Shown here: one piece after another, positions 11,655-20,726 of the stretch
How the letters are laid out: each line of letters starts with the position of its first letter
How positions within the stretch are numbered: the first letter of the stretch is position 1
Translations under genes and position numbers: made by a program
The notes under the pieces: generated by a model
Databases searched by the model: none
Seen by the model: the letters and a program-made list of their open reading frames with translations, nothing else
What the model was told of the DNA's origin: nothing
Assembly (NCBI RefSeq): GCF_002076895.1
Contig: NZ_CP020465.1
Span: forward strand, 1,674,001 to 1,738,000
Direction: 5' to 3'
Length of the DNA stretch: 64,000 nt
DNA from: Cognaticolwellia beringensis
GTDB taxonomy: Bacteria > Pseudomonadota > Gammaproteobacteria > Enterobacterales > Alteromonadaceae

Positions 11655-14606
11655 TTAAAACTCAGCAGATACGCTTAAACGTACGTAACGAGGAGTTTGG
11701 AAGCTAGTTGGTAAACCATAAGTTGCTAAAGGACCACCACGATATCCACCAAACGCACCATCATAAGAAACAATTTCTTCGTTAACTTCATTTTGTTGCG
11801 TAGCTTTATCGTTGTTAGTTACGTTAAAGATATCAGCACGGAAAGTTATTTTACTGTCTTCAATGTAGTAATCGTAAGTCGCTGAAAGATCTAACGACCA
11901 AGTGTTAGCCGTTCTACCTTCAGAACCACGTGTTACTAATTGACCTTCTTTAACAAATGATTCTGCACCGTATAAAGACGCAAAAGCATCGGTAGGGTGT
12001 AGACCAAATGAGTTAAGTGGACGACCTGTAGTGAAGTTAAAGTTTGCACCTACAGATAAATCTTCTGTAATCGCATAAGCGCCATTAATTTTCACGTTAT
12101 GACGACGGTCATTTGGTAAGTTACCATTTGCACCATCAGTTAAGCCAGGTTGGTCAAAGTTAGTAGTTAAACCTGAATCGTTTTGATCGTTATCTGAACG
12201 AACGAAACCTTCGTTGTTACCCCAGCTATGTGACCAAGTGTATGTGAAGTTCAATAACCATTGATCATCCCACGCTCTATTTAACGTTAAATCTACCGCA
12301 GCATACTGACGTTCAGCTTCAGGGTAACCTAGTTGATCGGCTGTAATCGTATAATCTTTATACTCTAGCGGACCATCACCATCAGGGTCAGTAGTAATAG
12401 TTACATCTTGTCCTGGGTTAGTTAATACATAATAATGGAAGCCAGAACACAGAGTACAAGCACCACCTAAAGACTCATCAAAGCCCGCATCGATAGCAAT
12501 ATCTTCTAATGAGCTACCCAATTCACGGTAAGTTGCCTTAACACCAAAGCTCCATGAATCATCAATAACTTGCTCATAACCTAACATGAACTCATCTTGA
12601 TACATTGGATCCAAGTCAGCATTTACTGTTTCAGTAGTGCCTTTTAAGGTACCGTCTGCGTAAACGACTAAACCAGAAGTTGCATCGCCCAATGTAGGTA
12701 CGTAATTCTCATCAATACTTGTAACTTCAAAGTTCTGACGAGTATAAAGCTCATCACCCGCTAAACGAACGTTAGTGTTGGTTGCTACAGGTAAGAAGTA
12801 ACGACCGTAGTTAGCATAAACTTTACTTTCGCCATCGCCATTAATATCCCAGCTTAAACCAAGACGAGGTGCCCATTGGTTAGTAACATCAACAAACTTA
12901 TCACCGGCTTTATTGTAGTTTTCAAAAGACTCGTTACGTAAACCTAAACGTGCAACTAAGTTATCAGTAATTTGCCAAGTATCTTCAATATAAAATGCAG
13001 CACTTCTTGTTTCAAAGTCACCTTGGTTTACATAAAACTCTTGACGAACATTTGTACAATCAAGTTCATTATTAGCTAATGCATCTGCATCACATTCTTC
13101 ATATCTATATGCTACACCACCTGCACGTTGAGTATCTTCAGTCGCTTCCATTTCTTCATAATCGATACCAAAACGTAAAGTATGATCGTCATGTACGTAC
13201 CAATCAACATCAAAGCGGTAAGCGGTACGTTTGTCATTTTGAATTGATGGTGTAAATAAACCAAAACCACCAAACTCTTGGCCAGAATAACGCTCATAGA
13301 TTGCTGGCTTGTCACCTAATGGATTTTCGCCTACGTTTAAGTTACTGTAGCTTGCTTCGTTAACCGAGTATTGTGCACTTACGGTTAAATCGTCAGTTAA
13401 AATACCTGTGTATTTAAGACCCCAAGTTTTACCACCACGCTCTAAGATGTAGTCACCAAGATCATCAGACTTTGTTTTCGTGTCATGATCATATTGACGT
13501 TTATTAGTGTCTAAGTCAGAGCCATTGTCCCAGCCTGTGAACTCTAAAATATGCTCATCAGTAATGTACCAATCAATTTTAGCAGCATATAACGTGTCGC
13601 TTGCTTCACGTTCATAAAACTTTGAAGCCGTTGCATAGTCGCGGTCACGACTTTCTTGGTTTAACAAACCAAAAAAGAATAATTTATCTTGAATTAATGC
13701 ACCACTTGCCCAGATATTATAGTTGTTTGTGCCTGTTTTATCTTCAGAATTAACAACATAATATTCAGAGTCAGCACGTGCAATATCGTCAGCATCGGTA
13801 CGTTTTACATTCGGTGAGCTTGCGCGCATTGAGCTAGGCTCCCAAAATGCACTTGCACCAAATTTAAATTCGTTTGAACCACTTTTAGTTGTAGCGTTTA
13901 CAACACCACCAGTTGAACGACCAAACTCAGCAGAGTAACCACCAGTTTTAACTTCAAAGGTTTTGTACATTTCAAATGGTAATTCTGAACCACCTAAACC
14001 GTTACGGAAGTTAGTGGTGTTTATACCGTTAATGTAATAAGTGTTTTCACCAACTGATGAACCACCAAAAGAAGCATTTTTACCAAAGTCAGAATCACCA
14101 GATACTGTACCAGGAGCAAGAAGTGCTACTGAGGTTACGTCACGTGCAACCGGTACTTTTGCTAAGTATTCTAAATCTACAACTAACTGCGACTCACTTG
14201 ATGAAACATCAATAGATGATACAACCGCGCCAGTTACACTGATACGCTCAATATCACCAGATTCTAAAGTGAAATCTGCACTTGTACGGCCAACAGAGCT
14301 AACCTTAAGCTTTTCTTGTTTAAGCATTAGGAAGCCGTTTTTCTTCGCTTCTAATGAGTAGTTACCAGCAGGTAATAACGGGAACTTATAGTTACCTTGG
14401 CTATCAGTTTCTATTGTACGAGTTAAACCAGTATCAATATTGATAATAGTAACCGTTACACCTGAAAGAACTTGGCCTGAACCACTTACAGATTTACCCG
14501 CAAGTAAACCGTCGTTTGCCATTGCTGGCATAGCTAAACCTAACGATACTGAAACAGCTACTGCTGTAACTGAACGTTTGAATGTTTTAGAAAAGTTATT
14601 TCTCAT
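11655..14606 (-). CDS. TonB-dependent receptor with carboxypeptidase-regulatory-like domain (Oar type)
   Basis: This 983-residue outer-membrane receptor has a signal peptide (to about residue 30, ending AMPAMA). A carboxypeptidase-regulatory-like beta domain follows (about 35-110; GSGQVLSGVTVTIINIDTG), then a plug domain (about 140-250; NTYYINGINTTNFRNG, FGRSTGGVVNATTKSG) and a long beta-barrel ending in the aromatic-terminated strand RYVRLSVSAEF. The size and domain order match the Oar-like group of marine Alteromonadales, which take up large organic substrates, often peptides or glycans, with TonB energy. No substrate-degrading enzymes are adjacent, so the ligand cannot be inferred. The AT-rich leader holds a palindrome at 14675-14693. 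Confidence 0.93.
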   Translation of the reverse strand: MRNNFSKTFKRSVTAVAVSVSLGLAMPAMANDGLLAGKSVSGSGQVLSGVTVTIINIDTGLTRTIETDSQGNYKFPLLPAGNYSLEAKKNGFLMLKQEKLKVSSVGRTSADFTLESGDIERISVTGAVVSSIDVSSSESQLVVDLEYLAKVPVARDVTSVALLAPGTVSGDSDFGKNASFGGSSVGENTYYINGINTTNFRNGLGGSELPFEMYKTFEVKTGGYSAEFGRSTGGVVNATTKSGSNEFKFGASAFWEPSSMRASSPNVKRTDADDIARADSEYYVVNSEDKTGTNNYNIWASGALIQDKLFFFGLLNQESRDRDYATASKFYEREASDTLYAAKIDWYITDEHILEFTGWDNGSDLDTNKRQYDHDTKTKSDDLGDYILERGGKTWGLKYTGILTDDLTVSAQYSVNEASYSNLNVGENPLGDKPAIYERYSGQEFGGFGLFTPSIQNDKRTAYRFDVDWYVHDDHTLRFGIDYEEMEATEDTQRAGGVAYRYEECDADALANNELDCTNVRQEFYVNQGDFETRSAAFYIEDTWQITDNLVARLGLRNESFENYNKAGDKFVDVTNQWAPRLGLSWDINGDGESKVYANYGRYFLPVATNTNVRLAGDELYTRQNFEVTSIDENYVPTLGDATSGLVVYADGTLKGTTETVNADLDPMYQDEFMLGYEQVIDDSWSFGVKATYRELGSSLEDIAIDAGFDESLGGACTLCSGFHYYVLTNPGQDVTITTDPDGDGPLEYKDYTITADQLGYPEAERQYAAVDLTLNRAWDDQWLLNFTYTWSHSWGNNEGFVRSDNDQNDSGLTTNFDQPGLTDGANGNLPNDRRHNVKINGAYAITEDLSVGANFNFTTGRPLNSFGLHPTDAFASLYGAESFVKEGQLVTRGSEGRTANTWSLDLSATYDYYIEDSKITFRADIFNVTNNDKATQQNEVNEEIVSYDGAFGGYRGGPLATYGLPTSFQTPRYVRLSVSAEF

Positions 14607-15133
14607 GATTGTGTTTCTCTCCGAGATTATATTGTTTTTATTTTGTTACTATTATCTAACATATATGTTTCATAATGTTACTAGCTGTAACATTTTCCCT
14701 ATCTTTACTTGAATTGAAAATATATTCAAGCATTTTATTGTTACATTGAATACAATATACAAAAATCAAAAGTAGTGTAAAAACAATTTATTAATATAGA
14801 ACAATAAATTATCGCAACATTTATATAACATATATGCAATATTGCTGAATTTTTGATGCATAAATCATTAAAAAAGCAATTTTTTTGCTGGTTTTAGATG
14901 TTTCATTTTGTGTATTACTTCATATTGATTTTATATTTATCAATTTATTTAGTGGGCATTTGGCAGTTTAGGTTACAAAAAATATCTTAATTAAGGTTAT
15001 TACCAGCAGAGAATTCTATGTCTCTCTGCTTTATACACTTATAGATAAACCCTTTGTGATTTTAAAAGCCGCTTGATCAGCACCTTAATATACGAGTAAA
15101 GTAAGACAACGATAAAATGACATAGATACACAG
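14607..15133. promoter_or_regulatory. AT-rich divergent intergenic region
   Basis: These 527 bases separate the minus-strand receptor from the plus-strand 117-residue gene; no gene is seen. A perfect 7-bp inverted repeat, ATGTTAC-TAGCT-GTAACAT, lies at 14675-14693. Two further TGTTAC words occur at 14644 and near 14740. A second hairpin, AGCAGAGA/TCTCTGCT, lies at 15005-15030 and ends no visible gene. Much of 14750-14960 is nearly pure A/T. Confidence 0.5.
14675..14693. promoter_or_regulatory. Candidate operator upstream of the TonB receptor
   Basis: Perfect inverted repeat with 7-bp arms and a 5-base centre, 69 bases before the receptor start. The half-site TGTTAC recurs nearby. The regulator is unknown; this call rests on symmetry and position only. 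Confidence 0.35.
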
Positions 15134-15487
15134 ATGGTTACCAATACTGAAGGTTATATTCTTGTTATTGAATATTTAACCGCCCATTTAAGCTTATTTG
15201 AAAATAGTCCCAATATTGATAATGCCAACAGCTCTGTATTAGAAGTTATCGAACAAGAAATGAGTGAAAATATTATTGCTTTATGCAATCAGAATCAGGA
15301 TTTAACCTTTAAGCAGCGAAATACTATTATTCGAGAAGTTGATGCAATCGTTTATGATTTACAAGAAATATTATCGGGTGTGGTCAACAATTCGGTGAAT
15401 AGTGAGCAGTTAGCGTTTATTAAAGAGTTTGCTATTTTAATTAAAAATTTATTTGATACAGAAATTAACAATCAATTTATACTGTAG
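15134..15487 (+). CDS. DUF3802-like conserved hypothetical protein
   Basis: This is a small acidic helical protein of 117 residues starting MVTNTEGYILVIEYLTAHL. From memory this start and length resemble the DUF3802 family of Vibrio, Shewanella and Colwellia, but I could not check an alignment. It has no signal peptide or membrane helix. The predicted helices at about 33-50, 58-80 and 90-112 suggest a compact all-helical fold. It lies 60 bases before the SSB-like gene on the same strand; whether they share a transcript is unclear. Confidence 0.6.
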   Translation: MVTNTEGYILVIEYLTAHLSLFENSPNIDNANSSVLEVIEQEMSENIIALCNQNQDLTFKQRNTIIREVDAIVYDLQEILSGVVNNSVNSEQLAFIKEFAILIKNLFDTEINNQFIL

Positions 15488-15547
15488 CCATACTATTGAT
15501 CGTTAATAACTGTCGAGCACTTTTTTCCTATTACAACAAGAAGACCT

Positions 15548-16201
15548 ATGTTAGCTGAATTACCACAAAACCACTTATGCACTGTTACCCTTCTAGGCAA
15601 CTTAGTTAATAAGCCTGATATTCGCTATCAAGCGAATCCTGTTGTTGCTGTTGCTGAACTTACTTTGGCAACGCATAGTCGTTGGTTTGATAAAACCAGC
15701 AACAAATTTAAAGAATGGACCAGTTATCATACCGTAAAAGTTATTGGCGAAATTGTTGAACGTGCCCTGATTCACGCCAGCAAAGGCGATATTATACTGC
15801 TACAAGGCTATTTAATTAATAGTAAGAAGAATAATCGCGAAATTATCCACGCTAGCTACGCACAGACTTTTCCGAAGGGTTATGCGCAATCTATTAATCA
15901 AATTCATTTTAGTGGTAATATAATTTCTGATATAAAACTTATTACCACCGAAAATAATAAAGAGTTAACTGAAGTTATATTAGAATCGCAGCAACATATA
16001 TTTTCCACTATTACTCAAAAACTCCATGTAGTGATAATACAGCGCCCAGTCCATATTTGGGGTAAGCAGGCACTTTATCTTGCTGAACACGGAAAAAGAA
16101 ATGATCAAATAATAGTTGACGGAAAATTAAGCTATCTGAATAATAAGAATAAAAACCAATTTATAGATGCGCAACAAGCTGTTTTAATAAGCAAAGATTA
16201 A
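15548..16201 (+). CDS. Divergent SSB-like protein with two predicted OB folds
   Basis: This is a 217-residue protein. Residues 8-105 match the single-stranded-DNA-binding (SSB/PriB) OB pattern: CTVTLLGNLVNKPDIRYQ, VAVAELTLATHSRW, SYHTVKVIGEIVERALIHASKGDIILLQGYL. Residues 114-215 repeat the pattern more weakly: NQIHFSGNIISDIKLI, TQKLHVVIIQRPVHIWGKQA, DQIIVDGKLSYL. It ends in LISKD without the acidic, Phe-terminated tail that ordinary SSB uses to recruit partners. I infer a monomer or dimer carrying tandem OB folds. Function is unknown; it could bind single-stranded nucleic acid or have lost that activity. Confidence 0.65.
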   Translation: MLAELPQNHLCTVTLLGNLVNKPDIRYQANPVVAVAELTLATHSRWFDKTSNKFKEWTSYHTVKVIGEIVERALIHASKGDIILLQGYLINSKKNNREIIHASYAQTFPKGYAQSINQIHFSGNIISDIKLITTENNKELTEVILESQQHIFSTITQKLHVVIIQRPVHIWGKQALYLAEHGKRNDQIIVDGKLSYLNNKNKNQFIDAQQAVLISKD

Positions 16202-16245
16202 GCTTGGACTGCCTATGATTAATTTTACAAGGAATGCGCTGTTTT

Positions 16246-18360
16246 ATGGACAAAAGTAACTGGTTTAATCATTTTAAGTGCTATTTTATTTTTACATTGG
16301 TGGCTATGCTTAGCCAAGTTTCTCATGCTGCAGCACAAACGGCCAATGACCTAGAATTATCGGCAATAGCCAACCTTGATAAAGCGGTTTTAGAAAATGA
16401 TCAGTGGCATAGCGTATTACCGGTTATAGGTGACGAAAATCAATATTTTGTATCCACAAAAGCGGGGAAAATTTACCAATTAAATCATAACGAAATATCT
16501 CAATCTGCTTTTTTCGATCTAAAATTAGCGTTAAAAAACCCTGACATTATTGCCCTAACCGCTATCACTTTAGATCCAAACTTTCACTATCGTGATCGAG
16601 ATGGATATCACACTTTTTACACAGCCCACACTGAAGCCAGTAAAAAAATCAAGTCGAAGTTAATACCCAAAAACACTAAAATAAATGCCCCCTACGATGC
16701 TGTAATAATGCGCTGGCAAGTAACAGGTCTGCAAAATCAATCACCTAAACTTAGTAAACAGCATGAAGTTATGCGTATTGCTATTCTACAGCCGCAAGAA
16801 CATATCCAGCAGCTAAGTTTTAACCCTTATGTAGAGCCTTGGCACGATAATTTTGGTTTACTTTTTGTTGCCCTCGCCCGAAGTGAATCATTAAAGACTG
16901 AAGCACTTTACGCTGGGAGCATTCTGCGAATAAAGCCCGAAAAATACGGTTTACAAAACTATACTATTCCAGCCGATAACCCATTTACAAAAACAGCCGA
17001 TATTCATAATGAAATTGTATTTATCGCAGGGCATAAAACTGAACATTTTGATTGGATAAAGAAAAGTACTTATAGCTTACTTGTACAATTTAACCAGCAA
17101 GACGCTAATGTTCTGATTGAGGCAAAAATAGGCGATGACTGGCGCGAAGCTATCCCACAAGCACAGATAAAAAAGCGCTTACCTGCAGTAAACGAAAAGC
17201 ATAAAACGTTGCTTTATCATGGGAGAGAGCTCAAAACTTTATGGGGTAAAGCACTACACTTACAAGAAACAGAAAATGATTGGCACTTACAGGCAATAGC
17301 ATTAAATTCAAACCTTGATAGTGAAAATGAAACGCTAGACACTCCTCATAAACTAATAAAATATAACGCGAGTGAGCAAGCAAAGTTTAGTTTGCATCAA
17401 AAACACAATGGCGAATTATTACTACTCGAACATAGCCAACAACGTTTATACACCATTAATAAACCTGCAATAACCGAGACTAAAACGGCAATTATTGAGG
17501 ATCCAATAAGCAGCTCAAATACCAATAGTGTTTATGCTTTTTTGTTTTTTATGGTAATTATTTTAACGGGCTATTTTTGGTATTTGAGAAAAAATGGCGT
17601 TGTTAAAAATAGCTTTTTGCAACAACAATGGGCTAATTTTGAAGTAGATGTAGCAGCAAAAACGTTATCTTTTTACAAACGTCATGCTAAAAGCGCCGAA
17701 AAAATTATAAATATATCGTCGATTACCCGCAGTGAAATCTTACTAAATGATGAGGTTATTTCAACGATTAGTGCTGACGCATCACAAGCTTTCTCTAATG
17801 ATTTAGAAAATATAGTCTTGACAACCTTTGCGAAAGAGCACCGCTTAAAAATGATGGATGATAAGCAAAGAGGCATTCAGATCCGCTTAACCGATGATCA
17901 AAAAAAGCATTACCTCTTTTGCCTGTATTTTCGTATTGGAAATATCCGTCATACTAAGCTGAAATACCAAGAAGTGATTAATAAAGTGATCGATTGGCAG
18001 TGGCTTTTTGCGCAATATATTAATCCAGATGTAACCACAAAACGAAAAATCAAAGTTCAACTAGCTCGAGAAATACCCATACCTAGTAAAACAAACAAAA
18101 CCACAACTGCGCCTACAACCCGACCAGAAACGCTTGAAGATAATTCGACACCTGTAACGCTGATATTAGAAACATCTAATATCAGCAACACTGATAATGG
18201 CCTGCCAGCGAATAGCACTCAAGATGGCTCTGCTGACATCGACACTAAGCTTGTTGCTGCTTTAGACAAACTTGTCATAATGAAAAAACAAGGCTATTTG
18301 AGTGAAAGCGAATTCAATATTGCAAAAACAAAAATTTTAAAAAATTTAACTAACGACTAA
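16246..18360 (+). CDS. Exported beta-propeller protein with transmembrane segment and C-terminal SHOCT domain
   Basis: This is a protein of about 704 residues. After a signal peptide (NHFKCYFIFTLVAMLSQVSHA), residues of about 30-415 resemble the PQQ-type glucose/sorbosone dehydrogenase beta-propeller: DENQYFVSTKAGKIYQL, ALTAITLDPNFHYRDRDGYH, IPADNPFTKTADIHNEIVF. One transmembrane helix (VYAFLFFMVIILTGYFWYL) follows, then a cytoplasmic part with a PH-like or unassigned region. A final SHOCT-like helix pair ends it: AALDKLVIMKKQGYLSESEF. Catalytic PQQ ligands are not evident. ATG 16234 lies directly on the AAGGA motif, so ATG 16246 is preferred. It is probably co-transcribed with the SSB-like gene 32-44 bases upstream. 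Confidence 0.65.
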   Translation: MDKSNWFNHFKCYFIFTLVAMLSQVSHAAAQTANDLELSAIANLDKAVLENDQWHSVLPVIGDENQYFVSTKAGKIYQLNHNEISQSAFFDLKLALKNPDIIALTAITLDPNFHYRDRDGYHTFYTAHTEASKKIKSKLIPKNTKINAPYDAVIMRWQVTGLQNQSPKLSKQHEVMRIAILQPQEHIQQLSFNPYVEPWHDNFGLLFVALARSESLKTEALYAGSILRIKPEKYGLQNYTIPADNPFTKTADIHNEIVFIAGHKTEHFDWIKKSTYSLLVQFNQQDANVLIEAKIGDDWREAIPQAQIKKRLPAVNEKHKTLLYHGRELKTLWGKALHLQETENDWHLQAIALNSNLDSENETLDTPHKLIKYNASEQAKFSLHQKHNGELLLLEHSQQRLYTINKPAITETKTAIIEDPISSSNTNSVYAFLFFMVIILTGYFWYLRKNGVVKNSFLQQQWANFEVDVAAKTLSFYKRHAKSAEKIINISSITRSEILLNDEVISTISADASQAFSNDLENIVLTTFAKEHRLKMMDDKQRGIQIRLTDDQKKHYLFCLYFRIGNIRHTKLKYQEVINKVIDWQWLFAQYINPDVTTKRKIKVQLAREIPIPSKTNKTTTAPTTRPETLEDNSTPVTLILETSNISNTDNGLPANSTQDGSADIDTKLVAALDKLVIMKKQGYLSESEFNIAKTKILKNLTND

Positions 18361-18639
18361 TGGCTTCATTTTATTTGACCTTGGTTTGACCCATATTGCA
18401 TTGACTCAACATTGGCTGATTGAACATATAGGTTGAATATATCGCCTGAACAAATAACATCATTTGTAGTTAACCATAAAGCAGTGTTAAATGTGTCCAA
18501 TTACCACTCATTGATGCCAATATATTAATACGGTACAACCTAGCTAACATTTTATCCACGGTAGCTTGTGATAAAATATATTTTGTTAAAGCAAAACCAA
18601 TTAATACCGAATTGATGAATAAGCAAAAAGAGCCTTCAA

Positions 18640-19305
18640 GTGTTTAAAACAAAGTCAGCATTAAAGTTAACCGTTGTCGCGACCCTAATATCGATATTGT
18701 TGGCAATTACCTTGGCTACGCTATTACTCGGTAACTATGGCGTTATTATTCAAAATCATTTAAATACGATAATCCCAAATACCCTCTTTGGCGCTTTATT
18801 ATTCGTATTAATACTGACTCCAGCAATGGCTATTGGACTGCCACGACAAATTGCCGCGCTAAGCGCTGGTTTTTTATTTGGTGCAGGATCAGGGATGTTG
18901 CTAGCGACAATATCTGCAGTTTTTGGATGCTTAGTAACGCTGATGTTAGCTCGAAAACTATTTGCAAATTTAATTGAGCAACATTACCCACAACCACTAG
19001 CAAAAGTAAGCTATTTTTTTAGCCATAATACTTTCTTGAAAGCGCTGACTATTCGACTTTTACCTGCTGGTTCAAACTTTCTGACCAATATACTAGCAGG
19101 CACAGCACGCTCACCAATAAAACCCTATATATTGGGTTCTGCACTCGGCTTTGTTCCACAAATGACAATATTTTCATTAATGGGCGCAGGATTACAGATT
19201 AACGGTCAACAACAACTGATTCTCAGTATTATTTTACTTATTATCGCCTTGTTATTGGGGAGCTACCTGTATCGAAAAACACACAATAAGTTAACGTTAA
19301 GTTGA
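18640..19305 (+). CDS. TVP38/TMEM64 (VTT-domain) inner-membrane protein
   Basis: This 221-residue polytopic membrane protein has the VTT/SNARE-associated signature GLPRQIAALSAGFLFGAGSG and MLLATISAVFGCLVTLMLAR. The second re-entrant-type block is IRLLPAGSNFLTNILAGTAR. Members of this DedA-related superfamily are lipid scramblase-like or transport proteins. The start is GTG 18640, with AAGAG about 8 bases upstream. An ATG at 18615 in another frame gives only a ten-codon leader overlapping this start. The gene is followed within 45 bases by the repeat array. Confidence 0.8.
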   Translation: MFKTKSALKLTVVATLISILLAITLATLLLGNYGVIIQNHLNTIIPNTLFGALLFVLILTPAMAIGLPRQIAALSAGFLFGAGSGMLLATISAVFGCLVTLMLARKLFANLIEQHYPQPLAKVSYFFSHNTFLKALTIRLLPAGSNFLTNILAGTARSPIKPYILGSALGFVPQMTIFSLMGAGLQINGQQQLILSIILLIIALLLGSYLYRKTHNKLTLS

Positions 19306-19438
19306 CCGTTACTGAACGCGCCTGATTTAAATTTATATTGCCCCATTTTGACGGCATAAATGCCGACCTACAACAACCATTAACAGCCTTCTGCTTCTGG
19401 GTTTTTTATTCTATTTTTTTGTAGGTTGGGCTTTAGCC

Positions 19439-20726
19439 TGAGAGATCCCCACAAGTTTCTCAATATAAACTTTCATGAATCAGTGCCTTCATTGCACTGA
19501 TTATCATCTTATCCGATATATAATACCGCTTATGTTGTAGGATCCTTAGCGCTAAATACCCATAAGATAGCACACGCTTAGTTTTCACCGAGTTTGCTTG
19601 GAATTGCCGATGATAGCCTGCTGATTCCGCTGCCTTGCCTACACAATATAGATAAAATTGAACCATCATACTTAACAGTAAAATAACCTGCAGCCTTTCT
19701 ACTGAACGGCTTAAACTACGAGACAAGCCTAAGCCATAGTATTCATTTTTACAGTCTCTAAAGGATTCTTCAATGGCCATTCTTCGTTTATACATATTCA
19801 CTAAATGCTGCGGTTTAAATGTATTTCTAGGTAAATTAGATACTAAGAACCAAGGCTCTTTAGCTGACTTTGAACTCTTTATATTGGTTTTACATTTTGT
19901 GGTTACGCCCTTTCGATTAAGCTTATGGCGATACATCTTTCGTCCTTTGAATAAGACACCACGACAAACAAATTGATGAGCCTTTGATAAGATTACGCCT
20001 TTGAGCTCACTTGCTATAGAGAGCGCAAGATGGTGACATTTGCTCACATAATGCCAATCGCTTTCACCTTGACGTTGGCATTTTACAGTGCCTCTTGTCC
20101 TTGCAAGCCAGTACCATTGCTGAGCCTCGATCGCTTTAAACCACGGGATTTTAAAGCCCGCATCCGTGCATATAATAGGCTGAATATCTTCAGGTAATAT
20201 CTTTTTTAAATTAGCAATGAAGTTCAAGTGTACTTGGTGGTTCGTGTGTTTACTTTCAGGATGAACTTCCTCATAGATCGTAACTGCACGTCCTCCAATA
20301 GAAATGGCGGCTCTGAGCATGACGAAGTTATAGTTGTAGACGGTGGACCAGTCCACATGAATAAGTGGGTGGGGTGTCGTAATAAACAGCCGTGCAATGT
20401 CCTGGTAAAATGACTGCCTATTCTGATATAAAGGCTGACTCCCAAGCAGTCTATCGATACGTTTTATCGCGTGTTTTTCTGATTTACCCTGCAAGCTAGC
20501 AGCGTGTCTTCCCATCGAGGTTAAGGTCAATGCCGCACCATTGATGAGACTATCAGCAGCAGTAAAAAGAGATTTTGTAATTCTAGGATCTAAAGTGTTT
20601 GAATCAAAGGTGAATAAGTCTGATAATGAAGGCATAGCGCTTGTATTTGGTATATTTGTTTTTTGTGGTGATTAACATTTTACCAGATATCAAGCGCTTA
20701 CTTCTTAAACTTGTGGGGATTCCTCA
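19439..20726 (-). mobile_element. IS4-family (IS10-like) insertion sequence, intact, about 1288 bp
   Basis: The ends are TGAGAGATCCCCACAAGTTT on the left and, in reverse complement on the right, TGAGGAATCCCCACAAGTTT: 18 of 20 bases are identical, and the pattern is close to the IS10 ends. The 10-base sequence GGCTTTAGCC flanks both sides (19429-19438 and 20727-20736), consistent with target duplication; the exact boundary is ambiguous by about one base. The element contains one full-length transposase gene and sits inside a REP palindrome. Confidence 0.9.
19460..20635 (-). CDS. IS4-family transposase
   Basis: This 391-residue DDE transposase has the first catalytic Asp in LIHVDWSTVYNYN and the second in PIICTDAGFK. 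The catalytic Glu is within the YREK signature YKRRMAIEESFRDCK, which fits Y-x2-R-x3-E-x6-K exactly. The frame is uninterrupted and the inverted repeats are intact, so the element may still be mobile. The ATG lies about 90 bases inside the right end. Ends, length and motifs put it with the IS10-like part of the IS4 family; the exact IS name needs a database. Confidence 0.93.
   Translation of the reverse strand: MPSLSDLFTFDSNTLDPRITKSLFTAADSLINGAALTLTSMGRHAASLQGKSEKHAIKRIDRLLGSQPLYQNRQSFYQDIARLFITTPHPLIHVDWSTVYNYNFVMLRAAISIGGRAVTIYEEVHPESKHTNHQVHLNFIANLKKILPEDIQPIICTDAGFKIPWFKAIEAQQWYWLARTRGTVKCQRQGESDWHYVSKCHHLALSIASELKGVILSKAHQFVCRGVLFKGRKMYRHKLNRKGVTTKCKTNIKSSKSAKEPWFLVSNLPRNTFKPQHLVNMYKRRMAIEESFRDCKNEYYGLGLSRSLSRSVERLQVILLLSMMVQFYLYCVGKAAESAGYHRQFQANSVKTKRVLSYGYLALRILQHKRYYISDKMIISAMKALIHESLY

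Noticed and set aside
13112..13315. Frames opposite or out of phase inside the TonB receptor and in gltB, gltD, kbl, tdh and plsB
   Set aside because: These are shadows of strongly supported genes; none has a ribosome site or family signature.
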